DNA from: an uncultured Chitinophagaceae bacterium
Lineage (GTDB): Bacteria; Bacteroidota; Bacteroidia; Chitinophagales; Chitinophagaceae
Length of the DNA stretch: 54,380 nt
Reading direction: 5' to 3'
Assembly: GCA_934502905.1 (NCBI GenBank)
Contig: CAKSVK010000005.1
Span: 1-54,380, forward strand
Part shown: in pieces, positions 54,180 to 54,380 of the stretch
How the letters are laid out: each line of letters opens with the position of its first letter
Numbering within the stretch: position 1 is the stretch's first letter
Notes under the pieces: model-generated
Database searches by the model: none
Told to the model about the DNA's origin: nothing
What the model saw: only the letters and a program-made list of their open reading frames with translations
Translations under genes and position numbers: made by a program

Positions 54180-54380
54180 TTATTTTGCCTGAATGTCGAT
54201 GGTTGCTGTTTTTATCCACGGAGAAGAAAAGCTCACCTGCATCAAACCTTCACCCGTCGCTTCCACATATGCGATCAACTGACCTTTGAAAACGCGATGC
54301 ATATTGTCAGTATAAACTGACATATCCGTATTATCACCCGCCTCCAGTCCCAACAATTTGCCGGAACCTTTTATATCACA
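54180..54380 (-). CDS. GH2-type glycosidase, C-terminal end only
   Basis: 67 codons in frame to the right edge, ending AKFX... in TIDIQAK at a stop at 54180-54182. The stretch GSGKLLGLEAGDNTDM...RVFKGQLIAYVEATG is the usual end of Bacteroidota GH2 (beta-galactosidase-like) enzymes. Most of the gene lies outside the window. Confidence 0.7.
   Translation of the reverse strand, partial: CDIKGSGKLLGLEAGDNTDMSVYTDNMHRVFKGQLIAYVEATGEGLMQVSFSSPWIKTATIDIQAK

Overview
The window looks like a chromosomal segment of a Bacteroidota bacterium, most likely of the Chitinophagaceae. The evidence is a GldH gliding lipoprotein, a Bacteroidota-type zinc metalloprotease, a DUF3472 lipid-exported protein, a CysG-TauE fusion, promoters of the TTTG-N18/19-TAnnTTTG type, and tRNA genes without an encoded CCA. 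It is a mixture of housekeeping operons and accessory loci.

Layout. 1-7300: 3' part of a zinc metalloprotease, a Crp/Fnr regulator, acyl-CoA dehydrogenase, a helix-hairpin-helix protein, YicC, GldH and a two-component system. 7638-12300 (minus): a Gfo/Idh/MocA oxidoreductase, a ComB-like phosphatase, a YdeI-like protein and a UbiD-type decarboxylase; a decayed efflux-gene tail follows. 12942-17155 (minus): a probable four-gene iron/redox operon (porin, Rieske protein, imelysin, di-heme oxidoreductase). 17314-19126: a small Hcp-like protein and a DUF3472 protein. 19688-25389: methionine biosynthesis on the minus strand (hom, metX, metY, metB), with a clear SAM-I riboswitch plus terminator before metB and a different structured leader before metX. 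25240-34340: a complete sulfate assimilation operon (cysH, cysD, cysN, cobA, cysJ, cysI, and a siroheme synthase fused to a TauE-type transporter), preceded by a 13-codon leader ORF ending in six consecutive cysteine codons.

34890-36437 is a HerA-like ATPase. 36660-41230 is the strangest part: two tiny ORFs each followed by a strong terminator, an array of eight tRNA genes of divergent sequence (Gln, His, Glu-like, Arg, Ile-TAT, Lys, Phe, Trp), an RNase H-fold DUF458/YkuK protein, a membrane-anchored AAA ATPase, a 201-nt tRNA-like RNA with a large insertion where the anticodon and variable arms should be, and a 297-bp tandem repeat. 41413-42409 holds methylglyoxal synthase and an acetyltransferase whose natural start is separated from its body by an A_AAA_AAG -1 slippery site. 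42415-51162 is a transport and catabolic cluster that fits the oxidative D-apiose pathway (AraC regulator, OiaC-, ApnO-, ApsD-like enzymes, a ribose-type ABC importer, ApnL-like lactonase). The right end has a glycine-zipper lipoprotein, a GH30 enzyme and the C-terminal end of a GH2 enzyme.

How parts work together: the cys operon makes sulfide, which MetY can use with the O-acetylhomoserine made by Hom and MetX; each half appears to be controlled by its own end product (SAM riboswitch, and by inference cysteinyl-tRNA at the poly-Cys leader). The tRNA array with its RNase H-like and AAA proteins is the best candidate for an undescribed system. All functional calls are from reading the sequence; no database search was run.
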